Shown: piece by piece, positions 7,526 to 16,258 of the stretch
Position numbering within the stretch: the stretch's first letter is position 1
Layout of the letters: each line of letters begins with the position of its first letter
Assembly (NCBI RefSeq): GCF_030536815.1
Contig: NZ_JAUNPE010000008.1
Coordinates: 1 to 42,301 of the forward strand
Origin: Kocuria sp.
Lineage (GTDB): Bacteria; Actinomycetota; Actinomycetes; Actinomycetales; Micrococcaceae
Length of the DNA stretch: 42,301 nucleotides
Reading direction: 5' to 3'
Position numbers and translations under genes: made by a program
Notes under the pieces: model-generated
Seen by the model: the letters and a program-made list of their open reading frames with translations, nothing else
The model's database searches: none
Told to the model about the DNA's origin: nothing

Positions 7526-9012
7526 GCCTTGGGGGTGTCTCCGGGCTCCTCCGGCGAGTCTTCATCGGAGTCAGCGGAACCCTCGGAACCACCCGGCCCG
7601 TTCGGATCGGAGGAGTCGGAACCGGCGGGAGCATCGGACTCGGCGCCCTCGGCCCCGGCCGCGGGACCGCCCTCGGAGTCCTCGTAACCACCGGAGAGCA
7701 ACTTGGCCAGCGCGGCGTCCATTTCGTCATCGCTGGCGGTCAACAGGCCACGGCGCTGTTCGAAACCCTCGGGATCATCGAGGTCTTCGTTGCTGGGCAG
7801 CAGTTCCGCAGATTCCCAGAGCCCGTCTCGTTCCTGGATGCCGCGCTTGCCCTCCACGTGCTCCCAGAACGCGGCGGCCTCGCGCATCCGGCGCGGGCGT
7901 AATTCCAGACCGACGAGCGAGCCGAAGGTGCGTTCGGCGGGGCCGCCCTCGGCGCGGCGTCGGGACATCATCTCGGTCAGCGCCGCGGCGGAAGGGATGT
8001 TGCCGGTCGAGGCCACGGTGACGCGCGTGACCCAACCCTCGATCAGCGCCAGGACGGTTTCCAGGCGTGCCAGGGTGGCTTCCTGCTCGGGGGTCATCTG
8101 CGGGCTGAACACCCCGGACGACAGGGCGTCCTGGATGCCGGACGGGTCCATGGGATCCAGGTCCTGCGCAATGGTCTCAATGCGGTCCATGTCGATGTGA
8201 ATGCCCGCGGCGAACGAGGTGATCAGGCCCAATACGTGATCGCGCAGCCACGGAGCACCGTGGAACAACCGCACGTGAGCGGCCTCGCGGATGCCCAGGT
8301 ACAGCATCACATCGGTTGCGGGCAGCTCCAGGCCCTCGCTGAATTCGGCAATGTTGGAGGGAACCAGTGCCGAGCGGTCCTTGGCCAGCGGTAGGCCCAC
8401 GTCCGTGGAGGACACGACCTCGCAGGACAACGCGCCCACTGCCTGACCCAGCTGCATGCCGAACAACATGGAACCCGCGCCGGACAGCATCCCCGACAGG
8501 TCCGCGCCGCCCATGGCCTGGGAGAGCTCGGGAGGCAGCTGCTTGGTCATGGCCTCGGTCATCGCGTTGGACACCGACGCCGCCACCGGCGTGGTCATTT
8601 CCTTCCACGTTTGCGCGGTGGCCTCGATCCACTCCGCCCGTGACCAGGCCGCGGGCAGGGTGCTGGGTTCGGCGAAGGCCGTGTTGGGCGTGAGCCACAG
8701 TTCGGCAAGTTTCATGGCGTCGTCCACGGCGCCCTTCTGCTTACCGGTCACCGACGGATCGCCCTTTTGCGAGGCGACCTGACGGGCGTGGTTGCGCGCC
8801 AGCTCCCAGTTCACGGGCTCATCGGTTCCACCGGAGCTCATCATGGACTGGATCTGTTGGAACATCATGGACATCGCCTGCGGGTTCACGGGCATACCAC
8901 CGGGCATGTTCTCGCCCGACATTCCCTGGGATCCGAGCAGACGTTCGAACATCTCCTGGAACGGATCCTTCGGGTTGTCGCCGTTCTCGTCACGAGGAGG
9001 GTTCGAACTCAT
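7522..9012 (-). CDS. DUF2342-family zinc-dependent metallohydrolase-like protein
   Basis: The protein has 496 residues and lacks a signal peptide. The family signature REAAHVRLF lies at 242-250, a variant zincin motif where the first His of HExxH is replaced by Arg. The preceding LYLGI and following PWLRDHVLGLITSFA are also typical. Homologues (for example M. tuberculosis Rv3195) are annotated as zinc-dependent metalloproteases or as F420-associated hydrolases, with no settled activity. The N-terminus is Met-, Gln- and Gly-rich; the last ~60 residues are a low-complexity acidic Ser/Gly/Asp/Glu tail that looks disordered. ATG at 9012 follows GGCGG. The gene diverges from the Lon-like PDZ protease gene, a pairing that recurs in actinobacteria (Rv3194c/Rv3195). 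Confidence 0.88.
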   Translation of the reverse strand: MSSNPPRDENGDNPKDPFQEMFERLLGSQGMSGENMPGGMPVNPQAMSMMFQQIQSMMSSGGTDEPVNWELARNHARQVASQKGDPSVTGKQKGAVDDAMKLAELWLTPNTAFAEPSTLPAAWSRAEWIEATAQTWKEMTTPVAASVSNAMTEAMTKQLPPELSQAMGGADLSGMLSGAGSMLFGMQLGQAVGALSCEVVSSTDVGLPLAKDRSALVPSNIAEFSEGLELPATDVMLYLGIREAAHVRLFHGAPWLRDHVLGLITSFAAGIHIDMDRIETIAQDLDPMDPSGIQDALSSGVFSPQMTPEQEATLARLETVLALIEGWVTRVTVASTGNIPSAAALTEMMSRRRAEGGPAERTFGSLVGLELRPRRMREAAAFWEHVEGKRGIQERDGLWESAELLPSNEDLDDPEGFEQRRGLLTASDDEMDAALAKLLSGGYEDSEGGPAAGAEGAESDAPAGSDSSDPNGPGGSEGSADSDEDSPEEPGDTPKA

Positions 9013-9283
9013 GGGTACCGCCAATCGGGTGGGGAAAAAGGATTCGATTAAGCCTATCGGCAGGGCCCTGGGAGTACCACCGGGGCGGCCCCACAATTCG
9101 CTGCCAGCTCACGGAACGGCCGCTCACCCCCGCTGGGTGCCCCGCCGACGCCGACGCCGACGACGCCGCGCACCCGGCCGAGCGTCGTCGTCGCCGTCGC
9201 GTGCCGGCCGGGGAGCGGCGGGGCCGGTTCCCAGGGGAGGCACGTACGCTATGACGGTCCTGACAACGGTGAGAGGAGCGCGC

Positions 9284-10369
9284 GTGCGCAGCACTGATGG
9301 CACCACGCGGTGGTCGCGATCGCGCAAGAAGCGATCCCTGGAATCGGTGAGCCTCATGGGCACCGCGGCCCTGTTGATCGCCGGTGTGGTGATCCCCGCG
9401 CCCTTCGTCATTGAATCCTCCGGTCCCACCTTCAATACGGTGGGACAGTTCGAGGACCGGGAACTGGTGCGTATCGACGGTGCGCAGACGTACCCGAGCG
9501 AGGGCAACCTGGACTTGACCACGGTGTACGTCAAGGGCGGGCCGTCCGGGCACGTCAACGCGGTCAACGTGCTCATGGGTTGGTTGAACCCCTCGGACAC
9601 CGTGCTGCCCCAGGACACCGTGTACGACCCCACTCTTACGGGACAAGAGGTGGACGACTCCAATGCTGCTGCCATGCAGACCTCCCAGGAGGATTCGGTC
9701 GCCGCGGCCCTGGACTACCTGGACAAGCCGTTCAAGACCACCCTGCAGGTGCACGCGAGTATTCCCGACACACCCGCTGACGGTGTCCTGGAACCGGGGG
9801 ACACCCTCGTCGCCATGAACGCCGAAGACATCACGGAACTGGACCAGCTGCGTGACGGTCTGGACGAGGCGGGGGACCAAGGCGTGGACCTGACCGTCAA
9901 GCGGGGCGATGAGACCGTGACCCGTCACGTGGACCTCACGCGCAGCCAGGACACGGGCAGGTGGCAACTGGGCGTGTATTTGATTCCCGAGTACGAGTTC
10001 CCGCTCACGGTCGATTTCGAACTTGACCAGGTCGGTGGGCCGAGTGCGGGCATGATGTTCGCGCTCGGTGTGATCGAGGAGCTGACCCCCGGATCCATGG
10101 TGGGCTCCGAACACGTGGCCGGCACCGGAACCATTACCCCGCAGGGCGAGGTCGGTCCCATCGGAGGGATCAGGCAAAAACTTCAGGGCGCCGCGGACGC
10201 CGGTGCCCGCTATTTCCTGGCGCCGAGCGGAAACTGCAACGAGGTCACCGATCACGTCCCGGACGGCCTGGACGTGATCGAGGTGGAGAACCTCGGCGAA
10301 GCCGTCAATGCCGTGGAACAAGCGGCCGCGGGCAATATCTCCGCCCTCCCCAGTTGCGGTACCAGATGA
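9284..10369 (+). CDS. Membrane-anchored PDZ and Lon-like (S16) serine protease, YlbL family
   Basis: The protein has 361 residues from the GTG start, chosen because AGGAG lies 5 bp before it; an in-frame ATG at 9251 lacks such a site. One N-terminal membrane segment at ~23-43 follows an Arg/Lys-rich start, so the rest lies outside the membrane. A PDZ domain covers ~155-220 (TPADGVLEPGDTLVAMNAEDI). The C-terminal Lon-type protease domain has the Ser254 nucleophile in GGPSAG and Lys299 in GGIRQK, the Ser-Lys dyad of family S16. YlbL-type proteins process envelope or secreted proteins. The 271 bp upstream, up to the DUF2342 start, hold a CGACGC-rich low-complexity stretch at ~9148-9200 and a possible -10 (TACGCT, 9245-9250). 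No other gene is visible there. Confidence 0.9.
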   Translation: MRSTDGTTRWSRSRKKRSLESVSLMGTAALLIAGVVIPAPFVIESSGPTFNTVGQFEDRELVRIDGAQTYPSEGNLDLTTVYVKGGPSGHVNAVNVLMGWLNPSDTVLPQDTVYDPTLTGQEVDDSNAAAMQTSQEDSVAAALDYLDKPFKTTLQVHASIPDTPADGVLEPGDTLVAMNAEDITELDQLRDGLDEAGDQGVDLTVKRGDETVTRHVDLTRSQDTGRWQLGVYLIPEYEFPLTVDFELDQVGGPSAGMMFALGVIEELTPGSMVGSEHVAGTGTITPQGEVGPIGGIRQKLQGAADAGARYFLAPSGNCNEVTDHVPDGLDVIEVENLGEAVNAVEQAAAGNISALPSCGTR

Positions 10370-10388
10370 CACCCCCGGGGAGTGTCAT
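10366..10388. terminator. Hairpin after the PDZ protease gene
   Basis: ATGACAC and GTGTCAT arms pair perfectly around a GC-rich centre (CCCC/GGGG possible). The left arm includes the stop codon of the protease. No strong U-tract follows, as is common in high-GC actinobacteria. Confidence 0.5.
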
Positions 10389-10478
10389 TGCACGTGCACT
10401 GACCACCCCGCAGAATAGTCTTGACCTTGACCTAATAACAGATCATGTTCATCAGCGCAGGAAGCTCAGAGGTAATCA

Positions 10479-13472
10479 GTGACCGCCGGATCTGCTGCCC
10501 CCCGTCCATCCAGAACCTCCTCGGGAGGCCGCCAAAAACGCGGAGCACTGATCCCCACGGTGATTGCGGTGGTCGTTCTGATCGCCGCCTTCGTGGGCTT
10601 CACGCAGGTTTACACCAACATCCTCTGGTACGACCAGCTCGGATACCTGCGCGTGTTCGTCACACAGAACATCACGGTGATCAGCCTGTTCATCATCTCG
10701 GCGCTGGTCGTGGCCGGACTGATGTTCCTGAGCCTGTGGCTCGCCTACAGGTCCCGGCCCAAACAGAACGCCGCCCAGACCACGGACACCATGCGCAAGT
10801 ACCAGCAAGCGCTGGACCCCGTGCGCAGGATCGTCATGATCGCCGTCCCGGTGATCTTCGGCCTGTTCGCCGCATCCACCATTGCCACCCAGTGGCAGAC
10901 CGTTGCTTTGTTCTTCAACCAGGAACCGTTCGGTCAGACCGATCCGCAGTTCAACCTGGACCTGAGCTTCTACGTGTTCACCCTGCCGTTCCTGCGACTG
11001 CTTCTGGGCTTTTTGGTCACCGCGCTGTTGTTGGCCGGTGTGGCCGGTTTACTCATGCATTACGTCTATGGCGGTATTCGCCTGCACGAGCGCGGCATCG
11101 ACTCCACGCGAGCCGCTCGGGTCCAGTTGGGTTCGATCGCGGCGGCGTTCCTCGCACTGCAGGCCGTGAACTTCTGGCTGGATCGCTACTCCACCCTGAC
11201 CTCGAACTCGGGTAAGTGGACCGGCGCGCTCTACACGGACGTGGAAGCCGTCATCCCCACCAAGGGCATTTTGGCCATCGCAGCGCTGTTGGTGGCCATT
11301 CTCTTTGTCGTGGCCGGTTTCATCGGCCGCTGGCGGCTCCCGCTGATCGGTGCGGCCATGCTGGTGGTGGTGGCCGTGGTGGCCGGTGGCCTGTACCCGT
11401 GGGCCGTTCAACGTTTCCAGGTGACCCCCACCGAGCAGGCGCTGGAAAACGAATACATCCAGCGCAACATCAACATGACCCGGCAGGCCTACGGCCTGGA
11501 CAACACCGAGGTCACCCCCTACGACGCCACGACCCAGACCGAGCAGGGCGCGTTGCGTGAGGACACCGAGACCACCTCGAACATTCGTTTGCTGGATCCC
11601 AACGTGGTGTCCTCCGCATTTGCGCAGCTCCAGCAGTTCCGCCCGTACTACCAGTTCCCGGACATGTTGAACGTGGACCGCTACGAGATCGACGGTGAAG
11701 TGCAGGACACCGTGATCTCCACCCGCGAGCTCAACCCGGACCAGATCGACGGCTGGTACAACCAGGCTGTGGTTTACACCCACGGTTACGGTGTGGTGGC
11801 AGCGTACGGTTCCCAGGTCCAGGCGGACGGTAAGCCCGAGTTCATGCAGTCCGGCATCCCCTCCACCGGCGAGATCTCGGACAGCTACGAACCGCGGATC
11901 TACTTCGGTGAAGACTCGCCGCAGTACTCCATCGTGGGCGGTTCCGAGGACGACGTGCCGCTCGAACTCGACCGTCCCCAGACCAACGACGACGACGCCG
12001 GCGACGCCAAGACCACGTTCGCCGGTAACGGTGGGCCCGGCGTGGGTAACTGGTTCAACCGTCTGGCTTACTCGATCAAGTTCCAGTCCACGGACATGCT
12101 GCTTTCGGATGCCGTGCGGGACGAGTCGCAGATCCTGTACGACCGCAACCCGCGGGAGCGGGTGGAAAAGGTAGCTCCGTACCTGACGGTGGACGGCAAC
12201 CCGTACCCGGCCATCGTGGATGACAAGGTCGTGTGGATCGTGGATGCATACACCACGGCTACTTCCTATCCGTATTCCACGCCGTCCGTGCTGCAGGATG
12301 CCACGCAGGACACCCAGACGGCCCAGGGCGCCGCGGCCACGCTGCCCCCGGAGCGCGTGAACTACATTCGCAACTCGGTCAAGGCCACCGTGAACGCCTA
12401 TGACGGTTCCGTGGACCTGTACGCCTGGGATGACCAGGACCCGATCCTGAAGTCCTGGCAGAAGGTGTTCCCCGAGACCATCAAGCCGTACTCGGAGATG
12501 TCCGCGGACCTCATGGCCCACGTGCGCTACCCCGAGGACATGTTCAAGGTGCAGCGTGAGCTACTCAACCGCTACCACGTGACCAATGCGAACAGCTTCT
12601 ACGCCAACGACGACGTGTGGTCCGTTCCCAACGACCCCACCCAGCAGGACCGCGACGTGGCGCAGCCTCCGTACTACCTGTCTATGCGCATGCCGGGTGA
12701 GGACAAGGCCAACTTCTCCCTGACCACGTCCTTCATTCCGCAGCAGAACGAAACGGGCAACACCCGCAACGTGATGTACGGCTACCTCTCCGCCAACGCG
12801 GACGCCGGAACGGGTGAGAACGGCGTGAAATCCGAGGACTACGGCAAGTTGCGGTTACTCGAACTGCCGCGTTCGTCCGTGGTGCCGGGACCGGGTCAGG
12901 CGCAGAACGTGTTCAACTCCGACACCGATGTGTCCACGGAACTGAACTTGCTGCGACAGGGCGCCTCCGAGGTCATTAACGGCAACCTGCTGACCCTGCC
13001 CGCCGGTGGCGGCATGCTCTACGTGCAGCCGGTCTACGTGCAGTCCTCCGGCGACGCCGCGTACCCCACGCTTCGGCGTGTGCTCGTGGGCTTCGGTGAG
13101 AACGTGGGCTTCGCCCCGACGCTGGAAGAAGCTCTTGACGAGGTCTTCGGCGGCGACTCCGGCGCCACCACCGCGAACGGCGCGGGTGTCAGCGAGGCCG
13201 AGGCGCGTGAGGCGCAGGGCGACAGTGCGGAAGGCGGTGCGAGCGGTAACGAGCAGGACGGTGCCTCCGCGAGCCCGTCACCGTCGCCTTCGGGATCGGC
13301 TCCGGCGCCCCGTTCGTCGTCCCTGCAGGAGGCCCTCGACAACGCGAACACGGCCATGCAGGAAGCCGATCAGGCCCGCCGCGACGGCAACTGGGCCGAG
13401 TACGGTGAGGCCCAGGAGCGTCTGCAGCAGGCCATTGACGAGGCACTGGAGCAGGACGGCGCGACCGGGTAA
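10479..13472 (+). CDS. UPF0182 family large membrane protein
   Basis: The protein has 997 residues, the usual length for UPF0182 (M. tuberculosis Rv3193c). Residues ~1-330 hold about seven hydrophobic segments (for example ~24-46, 60-85, 120-142, 163-195, 262-288). A long extracytoplasmic region follows, with family motifs such as NEYIQRNINMTRQAYGLD, RPYYQFPDMLNVDRYEIDG and VRYPEDMFKVQRELLNRYH. The end is low-complexity, Ala/Gly/Ser/Pro-rich, then a predicted helical tail rich in Glu and Gln. Function is unknown in the whole family. Start is GTG at 10479 after AGAGG. It follows the PDZ protease in the same direction, as in mycobacteria, with a hairpin between, so separate transcription is likely. 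TTGACC at 10421-10426 could be part of its promoter, but no good -10 was found. Confidence 0.93.
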   Translation: MTAGSAAPRPSRTSSGGRQKRGALIPTVIAVVVLIAAFVGFTQVYTNILWYDQLGYLRVFVTQNITVISLFIISALVVAGLMFLSLWLAYRSRPKQNAAQTTDTMRKYQQALDPVRRIVMIAVPVIFGLFAASTIATQWQTVALFFNQEPFGQTDPQFNLDLSFYVFTLPFLRLLLGFLVTALLLAGVAGLLMHYVYGGIRLHERGIDSTRAARVQLGSIAAAFLALQAVNFWLDRYSTLTSNSGKWTGALYTDVEAVIPTKGILAIAALLVAILFVVAGFIGRWRLPLIGAAMLVVVAVVAGGLYPWAVQRFQVTPTEQALENEYIQRNINMTRQAYGLDNTEVTPYDATTQTEQGALREDTETTSNIRLLDPNVVSSAFAQLQQFRPYYQFPDMLNVDRYEIDGEVQDTVISTRELNPDQIDGWYNQAVVYTHGYGVVAAYGSQVQADGKPEFMQSGIPSTGEISDSYEPRIYFGEDSPQYSIVGGSEDDVPLELDRPQTNDDDAGDAKTTFAGNGGPGVGNWFNRLAYSIKFQSTDMLLSDAVRDESQILYDRNPRERVEKVAPYLTVDGNPYPAIVDDKVVWIVDAYTTATSYPYSTPSVLQDATQDTQTAQGAAATLPPERVNYIRNSVKATVNAYDGSVDLYAWDDQDPILKSWQKVFPETIKPYSEMSADLMAHVRYPEDMFKVQRELLNRYHVTNANSFYANDDVWSVPNDPTQQDRDVAQPPYYLSMRMPGEDKANFSLTTSFIPQQNETGNTRNVMYGYLSANADAGTGENGVKSEDYGKLRLLELPRSSVVPGPGQAQNVFNSDTDVSTELNLLRQGASEVINGNLLTLPAGGGMLYVQPVYVQSSGDAAYPTLRRVLVGFGENVGFAPTLEEALDEVFGGDSGATTANGAGVSEAEAREAQGDSAEGGASGNEQDGASASPSPSPSGSAPAPRSSSLQEALDNANTAMQEADQARRDGNWAEYGEAQERLQQAIDEALEQDGATG

Positions 13473-13498
13473 GACACCACCGGGCCTGGCCGGGTCCC

Positions 13499-13538
13499 GC
13501 GACGGGGCGCTCATCCCACCGGATGGGCGCCCCGTCGC
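13499..13538 (+). terminator. Strong intrinsic terminator after UPF0182 gene
   Basis: A 16-bp stem, GCGACGGGGCGCTCAT with its near-perfect complement (one G-U pair), encloses an 8-base loop. It lies 27 bp after the stop codon. Confidence 0.8.
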
Positions 13539-13614
13539 ATGCCGTGGCGCGGGCAGTGGGACCGGCACCGGGTCTCTGACGTGACGGGGAGGCGCTTACC
13601 CAGGTCAGCGGGAG

Positions 13615-13620
13615 TATCAT
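13615..13620 (+). promoter_or_regulatory. Possible -10 element of the AI-2E gene
   Basis: TATCAT stands 57 bp before the start codon, downstream of the UPF0182 terminator. No convincing -35 is present, so the call rests on the hexamer and position. Confidence 0.35.
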
Positions 13621-13676
13621 CGTGACACCGGAGCGAATTGCACCGGAGCGGCTTGCGCTCACAGGAAGTGGTCATC

Positions 13677-14435
13677 ATGCCCGTTCCTCCCGGATCCACT
13701 ACCTCCCAGCAGATCGGGCGGCACAGCATCGCTTCCCGCTCCCACGAGGTCTCCCCGCACCGCCAGCTGTCCCAGCCCGCCGCCCCGGCCAAGTCGTCCT
13801 TCATGAAACTGTGGACGGACGCGCTGGGGCGGGCCGCGATCCGCGGTGTGCAGCTGCTCGTGCTCATTGCCGTGGCAGCGGTGGTGTTCTACGTCCTCCT
13901 GGCGGTGAAGGTCGTGGTGCTCGCGGTGCTGGTCGCCCTCATCCTGGCCTCGGCGGTGCGCCCCCTCGTCTCCGCCCTGGAGCGCCACGGCTGGCACAGT
14001 GCCCCGGCCGCCGCCGTGGTGTTTCTGTCGCTGCTGCTGCTGCTCGGCGGGGTGGTCACCGGGGTCGCGCTCGGCATCCGTGGGTCGTTGCCCGATCTCA
14101 CGACCGCCGCGGCCTCCGGGTGGCGCCAACTACAGGACCTCGTGCACGGCGGCCCGCTCCCGGTTCCGCTCGATGCAGGCACGGTCAACGACGCCCTCTC
14201 CCAGGTCGGTGACTACCTCAAGAGCGCCACGGCCCGCAACAGCGCGATCACCGGGCTATCGGTGGCCGCGGAGGTGCTCACGGGGACCGTGCTGATGGTG
14301 ATCGTGCTGTTCTTCTTCCTCAAGGACGGCCCGCGTCTGTGGGCCTTCGTGCTGCGCTGGTTCCGCGGCAGCACTCGGGCCCGGCCGCCCCGCGCCGTCG
14401 CCCCGGCCGAGCACGACGGCGCCCCCGGCACCTGA
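13677..14435 (+). CDS. AI-2E family transporter, truncated at the C-terminus
   Basis: The 252 residues match only the first part of the AI-2E/PerM family, which is normally 330-400 residues. Hydrophobic segments lie at ~57-80, 81-97, 113-135 and near 197-217. The segment after LMVIVLFFFLKDGPRLWAFVLRWF normally leads into the conserved GYxRG region and several more helices; here the frame turns into a Pro/Ala/Arg-rich end and stops. Only 92 bp then remain before the tRNA gene, and none of the three forward frames continues the family sequence, so the rest is absent rather than shifted. ATG at 13677 follows AGGAAG by 8 bp. The protein probably cannot form the usual transporter; it may be a decaying gene whose 3' part was lost next to the tRNA. 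Confidence 0.75.
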   Translation: MPVPPGSTTSQQIGRHSIASRSHEVSPHRQLSQPAAPAKSSFMKLWTDALGRAAIRGVQLLVLIAVAAVVFYVLLAVKVVVLAVLVALILASAVRPLVSALERHGWHSAPAAAVVFLSLLLLLGGVVTGVALGIRGSLPDLTTAAASGWRQLQDLVHGGPLPVPLDAGTVNDALSQVGDYLKSATARNSAITGLSVAAEVLTGTVLMVIVLFFFLKDGPRLWAFVLRWFRGSTRARPPRAVAPAEHDGAPGT

Positions 14436-14486
14436 CCGCCCCGGCCCCCAGCTACGCGGGGACTTTCTCTGAGTCGCCTAGTCGAT

Positions 14487-14515
14487 TTGCACGGTGTGGC
14501 TGGGGGACGTATAGT
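14487..14515 (+). promoter_or_regulatory. Promoter of the initiator tRNA gene
   Basis: A -35 TTGCAC (14487-14492) and a -10 TATAGT (14510-14515) are separated by exactly 17 bp. The -10 ends 12 bp before the mature tRNA 5' end. It is the best housekeeping promoter match noticed in the window. Confidence 0.8.
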
Positions 14516-14527
14516 TTTGTTCATCGC

Positions 14528-14601
14528 CGCGGGGTGGAGCAGTTCGGTAGCTCGCTGGGCTCATAACCCAGAGGTCGCAAGTTCAAATCTTGCCCCCGCA
14601 A
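14528..14601 (+). tRNA. Initiator tRNA-fMet (anticodon CAT)
   Basis: The cloverleaf folds fully: acceptor CGCGGGG with CCCCGCA, D-arm with TTCGGTAGCTC, anticodon stem CTGGG/CCCAG around CTCATAA, and T-arm with GTTCAAATC. Two features mark it as the initiator. The first pair is an unpaired C1-A72, and three G-C pairs sit at the base of the anticodon stem. The CCA end is not encoded. It starts protein synthesis with formyl-methionine. Confidence 0.97.
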
Positions 14602-14609
14602 CTCGATTA

Positions 14610-14646
14610 AAGAATCCCCGGTCAGCACAGCTGGCCGGGGATTCTT
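14610..14646 (+). terminator. Terminator hairpin after tRNA-fMet
   Basis: A 15-bp stem (AAGAATCCCCGGTCA and complement, one G-U pair) encloses a 7-base loop. It starts 9 bp after the tRNA and ends in TTCTT. Confidence 0.85.
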
Positions 14647-14736
14647 CATGTCCAGGTGGGGGACAAGCCATGGGTCCGTGTGGTTCCTTTGGGCCACAGC
14701 GGACCGTGGCCCCTCCTCGGGGCCGGTGGACTCGGC

Positions 14737-14742
14737 TAGTTT
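14737..14742 (+). promoter_or_regulatory. -10 element for a leaderless transcript
   Basis: TAGTTT ends 6 bp before the ATG at 14749, and no ribosome-binding site lies between. The start of transcription would therefore fall on or beside the A of the start codon. Confidence 0.5.
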
Positions 14743-14748
14743 GGCGCT

Positions 14749-15249
14749 ATGGGAGTTCCGGAGACGTTGGTATCGCTGAGGAAGCACCGCTGGGCGCGGC
14801 TGGCCCTCTTACCCCTCAACCTGTCCATTCCGGCTGAGGTGGAGATCGGAAGCGAATTCAGGCTCCTTCACTACGGAATGGGCACGGTGATTTATCCGGA
14901 GGTGACCATCGGTGATCGCGTGCGGATTTATCAGCAGGTCACCGTGGGCCGAAAAGATGCCCACCTGCCCCGTGCGCAGTCCCGGTTCGAGTGGCTGACC
15001 ATCGGGGACGACGTCGTGCTGTTCCCCGGCTGCAAGGTGCTGGGCGGCGCCGGCGTGACCACCATTGGCCGCGGCACACTGGTGGGTGCCAATGCCGTGC
15101 TCATGAACTCGACCGGTGAGAATGAGATTTGGGCCGGTAACCCGGCTCGCCTCGTGGGGCACCGCAAGGATCTGGCCCGACCAGCCACCGGCACCGACAC
15201 CGACATTGACACCGAGGCCGCGGCATCGTGGGCACGGGCGAACGTGTGA
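14749..15249 (+). CDS. Serine acetyltransferase-like hexapeptide-repeat acyltransferase
   Basis: The protein has 166 residues. A left-handed beta-helix of hexapeptide repeats covers ~28-135, with turns such as IPAEVEIG, VIYPEVTIGDRVRIYQQVTVG and LTIGDDVVLFPGCKVLGG. The end of the fold, VGANAVLMNSTGENEIWAGNPARLVG, is typical of CysE/WbbJ-like acyltransferases. It lacks the N-terminal helical domain of true CysE (usually ~260 residues). It may therefore acylate a sugar or other small acceptor rather than serine. The last ~30 residues are Asp/Thr/Ala-rich and variable. It appears to be transcribed alone from a leaderless promoter and ends at a strong hairpin. Substrate unknown. Confidence 0.8.
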   Translation: MGVPETLVSLRKHRWARLALLPLNLSIPAEVEIGSEFRLLHYGMGTVIYPEVTIGDRVRIYQQVTVGRKDAHLPRAQSRFEWLTIGDDVVLFPGCKVLGGAGVTTIGRGTLVGANAVLMNSTGENEIWAGNPARLVGHRKDLARPATGTDTDIDTEAAASWARANV

Positions 15250-15284
15250 AGGGCGGCCCCGCAGCAATGCGCGGGACCGCCCTT
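15249..15284 (+). terminator. Terminator overlapping the acyltransferase stop
   Basis: AAGGGCGGCCCCGC pairs with GCGGGACCGCCCTT, a 14-bp stem with one mismatch. The stem begins at the last base of the stop codon. Confidence 0.75.
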
Positions 15285-15382
15285 CGTTCCACAACACCGG
15301 CGACGTCACTGTCGGAACGTACCGAGGCTGGAACGGGTGATGTGGTGCCTCAGAGTTACACCGGGGAGAGCTTGCCCGCCCC

Positions 15383-16138
15383 TTAGATTTCCTCGGCGGA
15401 GACGATCTTTTCGCCGTCCTTGCTGCCCTGGCCGGCCTTGAGTGCTGCCAGTCGTGCCTCGATCTCGGTCTGCTGACCCATGTCTTCGAGCGCTTCGAAC
15501 TGACGGTCAAGGGAGGAGTCGGCCAGTTCCTGTTGACCGGCCACGCGGGCCTCCTCGCGGCGGATCTTGTCCTCGAAACGGGAGACCTCGCTCGTGGGAT
15601 CCATGATGTCGAAGGACTTTAGGGAGTCCTGCACCTGGGCCTGAGCCTGCACGGTCTTCTGACGGGCGTTGAGCTCGTCGCGCTTGGCGGAGAGCTCCTG
15701 CAGCTTTCCGCGCATGGTGTTGAGTCCGCCCTTGAGCTTGTCGACCACTTCGGTCTGGGAGGCGATCTGCGGCTCGGCCGCCTTGGCCTCGGTCTCGGAC
15801 TGGATCTGACGCTGGAGGGCAACCTTGGCCAGGTTGTCGAACTTCACGGCCTCGCCGGACTTACCTGCCCCGCGGAATTCCTCGGCCTTGTTGGAGGCGG
15901 CCAGGGCCTTGGAACCCCACTGCTGGGCCTCCTGCAGGTCCTCGGCGTGATCCTTTTCCAGCAAGCGCAGGTTACCAATGGTCTGGGCCACGGCCGCTTC
16001 GGCCTCGCGGATGTTCTCGGTGTAATCGCGCACCATTTGATCCAACATCTTCTGCGGATCCTCGGCGGAATCGATCAAGGAATTGATGTTGGCCTTGGCC
16101 AACTGGGCAATGCGCCCGAAGATGGACTGCTTCATCAT
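15383..16138 (-). CDS. pspA: PspA/IM30 family phage-shock protein
   Basis: The protein has 251 residues, almost entirely helical and rich in Glu, Gln, Ala and Lys. The start SIFGRIAQLAKANINSLIDSAEDPQKMLDQMVRDY is the classic PspA amphipathic helix and first hairpin. The coiled coil continues through QTEVVDKLKGGLNTMRGKLQEL to a variable C-terminus. PspA binds the inner face of the cytoplasmic membrane as oligomers and keeps it sealed under envelope stress. The first of two ATGs (16138) is preferred because AGGGAG lies 6 bp before it. It follows the TPM-domain gene by 120 bp on the same strand; the two may be co-transcribed or separated by the imperfect hairpin at 16219-16248. No pspB or pspC is nearby. 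Confidence 0.93.
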   Translation of the reverse strand: MMKQSIFGRIAQLAKANINSLIDSAEDPQKMLDQMVRDYTENIREAEAAVAQTIGNLRLLEKDHAEDLQEAQQWGSKALAASNKAEEFRGAGKSGEAVKFDNLAKVALQRQIQSETEAKAAEPQIASQTEVVDKLKGGLNTMRGKLQELSAKRDELNARQKTVQAQAQVQDSLKSFDIMDPTSEVSRFEDKIRREEARVAGQQELADSSLDRQFEALEDMGQQTEIEARLAALKAGQGSKDGEKIVSAEEI

Positions 16139-16218
16139 GGTGTTCTCCCTTGTTGTTGGAACTATGTCTGATCTGGACGTTCTGGTTCAGCGTGCAGCAC
16201 GGTGGGTGATCTGCGGAA

Positions 16219-16248
16219 CAGCTGCCGGGAGGAATTCTCGGACAGCTG
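16219..16248 (-). terminator. Imperfect hairpin between the TPM gene and pspA
   Basis: CAGCTG-CCGGGA pairs with TCTCGG-A-CAGCTG with one bulge and one mismatch. It may partly end or process a TPM-pspA transcript. Weak evidence. Confidence 0.3.
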
Positions 16249-16258
16249 ACAGTACCGG

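Noticed and set aside
9148..9200. CGACGC-rich stretch considered as a gene or a structured RNA
   Set aside because: It gives only Arg- or Ser-rich low-complexity translations and no consistent fold; it looks like GC-rich spacer.
11049..12521. Minus-strand open frame of about 490 codons inside the UPF0182 gene
   Set aside because: Composition is Val/His/Gly/Arg-rich without motifs; the plus-strand UPF0182 protein accounts for the region.
14436..14527. Remaining C-terminal part of the AI-2E gene in another frame
   Set aside because: None of the three forward frames shows the family's later helices, and the tRNA promoter occupies this space.
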